NCBI GenBank assembly: GCA_964556755.1
Contig: CAZKXI010000003.1
Coordinates: 190,167 to 254,166 of the forward strand
Origin: UBA4085 sp964556755
GTDB lineage: Bacteria > Acidobacteriota > Aminicenantia > Aminicenantales > UBA4085
Reading direction: 5' to 3'
DNA length: 64,000 nt
Shown piece after piece: positions 62,526 through 64,000 of the stretch. Both the position numbers and the translations under genes were made by a program. The notes beneath the pieces are model-generated. The model worked only from the letters and a program-made list of their open reading frames with translations, did not search any database and was not told the DNA's origin. Every line of letters starts with the position of its first letter. The stretch's first letter is position 1.

Positions 62526-63906
62526 GGGCTTCCTCGAAGGCCCTGAAGCGGGCCATGAGCGCGTTGAAGAGAAAGCCGGCCACCCGGCGCGAGCCGCCGC
62601 CCGACAGGTGGGTGTAATCCAAGGCGGCCAGCGGCGGGTCGTGCTGGACCCAGGCGACCATGGAGTTCAGCCCGCCCATGGCCGCGTAGAGGTCGAAGAA
62701 GGCCGCCCCCGTGCGGGCCGCGGTCCGGCGCTGGACCTCGACCAGGTCGGGCAGTCCGGGCAGCGTCACGTAGTCCAGGCCTTCCTTGACGCTCCGGTCA
62801 CCCGTCCCGACGAGCAGGATGGAGGCTTCGGGGAAGGCCGCCCGGAAATGGGCCACCGTATCGGCCAGCCCCTTGCCGTACCAGCCGTATTCGGTCACCT
62901 CGGGGGACGCCACGTTGGTCCCGAAGTGGAGGATGACCAGGCTGTAGCGGAGCCGGGCGTCGAAGTCCCGCAGGATTTCGATCGGGATCTCGCGCAGGGG
63001 GAGGCCCGAGTTGCCGCGCAGGGCCAGGTTGTCGACTTGGACTCCGTCCGGCCCTTCCCAGCTGGCTCCGTAGACCGGCAGCGGGCTTGCCGCTTGAAAG
63101 GCCAGCCGGATCTTCTGCGCGGGCGGATCGGGCTCGATCACCGCCTCGCGCAGGCCGTCACCCGCCTCCAGGACCATCTCGACGGATGGCCTATCGTCGG
63201 CCGTCCAGGTCAGGACGGCGGGCGCTTGGCAGGGCCCGTAAAAGACTCTCAGACGGCGGAACTCCTTGAGCGGGGGGCGCTTGGGCGGGGCCTTGTATTC
63301 GACCCAGGCTCCCTCTTCCGCGGGCAGATAGACGAAGCCTGAAATCCCGACTTCGGCCGGTCTCTTGCGCTGGAGGAGGGAGTAGGTCTTCCAGCCCAGC
63401 GAGAAGTCCTGGCCCACGGTGATCCGGAAATGGGCCACTTCCGAGGTGATGGGCAGGAATCCCGCTCCGCCGCCCCCGAATGTCTTTTGGAAGCTCGTCC
63501 TCAGGTCCTGGGTGATGAGGTCGCCCTCGACGATGGAGTCGCCGTAGTAGGCGATACGGACGCCGGCTTCGCCGCGGAGGCGGCCCTCCAGGGCCAGGAA
63601 GAGCTTGTCCAGGGCCCCCTCCTCGGCCGTCTCGATCGGCTGGACCACCGACTGGCCGACGGTCTGGGGGACGTTGGGGATCTCCACCGGCCGGCGGGTG
63701 ACCGGCAGGGCCCGGGCCAGGCGCAGGGCCCGCACGAGCTTCTCCCGGAAATAGGGCGGTCGGGGGGGAGGGACTCGAATCCCCGCCAGAAGGTCCAGGG
63801 AGCGGAGGAGCGGCTTGCCGCTCGCGTCCGAGGGCAGGGGCAGGGTGGACGCGGCCAAGAGGAGGATCACGGCGCCCAGGACGATGAGAGCCGGACGGAA
63901 GCGCAT
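62515..63906 (-). CDS. Secreted SGNH-fold acyl-transfer/esterase protein (2)
   Basis: 463 residues with an N-terminal anchor (ALIVLGAVILLLAASTL). SGNH blocks: IAYYGDSIVEGDL (Ser), DNLALRGNSGLP (Gly/Asn), LHFGTNVAS (Asn) and ALDYTHLSGGG (Asp-x-x-His). The protein is longer than the first copy because of a beta-rich insertion between blocks. It resembles AlgJ/AlgX-type partners of the MBOAT enzyme. Separated by 6 bases from the partial gene upstream. Confidence 0.85.
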   Translation of the reverse strand: MRFRPALIVLGAVILLLAASTLPLPSDASGKPLLRSLDLLAGIRVPPPRPPYFREKLVRALRLARALPVTRRPVEIPNVPQTVGQSVVQPIETAEEGALDKLFLALEGRLRGEAGVRIAYYGDSIVEGDLITQDLRTSFQKTFGGGGAGFLPITSEVAHFRITVGQDFSLGWKTYSLLQRKRPAEVGISGFVYLPAEEGAWVEYKAPPKRPPLKEFRRLRVFYGPCQAPAVLTWTADDRPSVEMVLEAGDGLREAVIEPDPPAQKIRLAFQAASPLPVYGASWEGPDGVQVDNLALRGNSGLPLREIPIEILRDFDARLRYSLVILHFGTNVASPEVTEYGWYGKGLADTVAHFRAAFPEASILLVGTGDRSVKEGLDYVTLPGLPDLVEVQRRTAARTGAAFFDLYAAMGGLNSMVAWVQHDPPLAALDYTHLSGGGSRRVAGFLFNALMARFRAFEEARAR

Positions 63907-63912
63907 GGGCCC

Positions 63913-64000
63913 TCAGGACGTCGGGGCCGGGAACAGGCTCTTGTGGCGGTCCTGGGCCTCGCGGATGACGGTGCGGGCGGCTTCCACGTCCTCCCAGCCC
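63913..64000 (-). CDS. Partial gene, C-terminal 28 residues
   Basis: The frame is open to the window edge and ends with a TGA 6 bases before the second SGNH gene: GWEDVEAARTVIREAQ, then DRHKSLFPAPTS. Too short to assign. Spacing suggests it heads the same acylation operon. Confidence 0.5.
   Translation of the reverse strand, partial: GWEDVEAARTVIREAQDRHKSLFPAPTS

Noticed and set aside
1..64000. tRNA, rRNA, CRISPR array, integrase or complete IS
   Set aside because: Looked for cloverleaf T-loop patterns, regularly spaced repeats and transposase/integrase motifs by eye; none was convincing.

Overview
The window looks like a stretch of a high-GC Gram-negative bacterial chromosome with a large accessory island set into it. 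Both flanks (about 1-2,700 and 40,100-64,000) are GC-rich housekeeping and envelope genes: SecA, an AddAB-like exonuclease pair, predicted lipoproteins, a LysM lytic transglycosylase, an MBOAT/SGNH acylation block, a Tat-targeted aldo/keto reductase and a heparinase-like protein. The style is compatible with Acidobacteriota or Candidatus Aminicenantes, but that is a weak guess because no rRNA or ribosomal protein gene is present.

The island (about 2.7-39.9 kb) has lower and uneven GC, and is strikingly AT-rich at 31-36 kb. Left part (2.8-12.8 kb): a HAD-like protein whose 3' end is duplicated 5.2 kb away, a stand-alone FtsK-gamma-type DNA-binding domain, a zinc-ribbon protein, a UvrD-like helicase with an altered Walker B motif, a frameshifted ARPP-1-like pseudogene, a CYTH protein, a VirD4/TraD-like ATPase, and an Alba-PIN fusion read divergently. 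Middle part (13.2-22.4 kb): a receiver/RNase H-like fusion protein converges on a six-gene minus-strand operon containing a HerA-type ATPase, an HExxH protein, a CFI-box protein, a VWA-like lipoprotein and two membrane proteins.

The most interesting part is a continuous plus-strand block of about 17 kb (22,558-39,834). Its first half is a branched-chain-amino-acid (LIV)-type ABC importer: two permeases, a fused double ATPase and a binding lipoprotein. Between the ATPase and the binding protein lies a complete azole RiPP (TOMM) set: a 59-residue precursor peptide with a Cys/Ser-rich tail, an E1-like leader-binding/cyclodehydratase partner, a YcaO cyclodehydratase and a SagB-type FMN oxidase. 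The second half is a soluble signalling module: hybrid histidine kinase, ThiF/E1-like protein, two unknown proteins, receiver-AAA+ protein and a membrane protein with a possible 2-TM pore. All five junctions from the kinase to the membrane protein are 4-bp stop/start overlaps. A small membrane protein ends the block.

Inference: the RiPP/importer half may make an azole peptide and take it (or a complex of it) back up, and the phosphorelay/E1/AAA+ half may sense a signal and gate a membrane effector. Whether the two halves are one system or two adjacent ones cannot be settled from sequence alone. I see no tRNA, rRNA, CRISPR array, integrase or complete insertion sequence.
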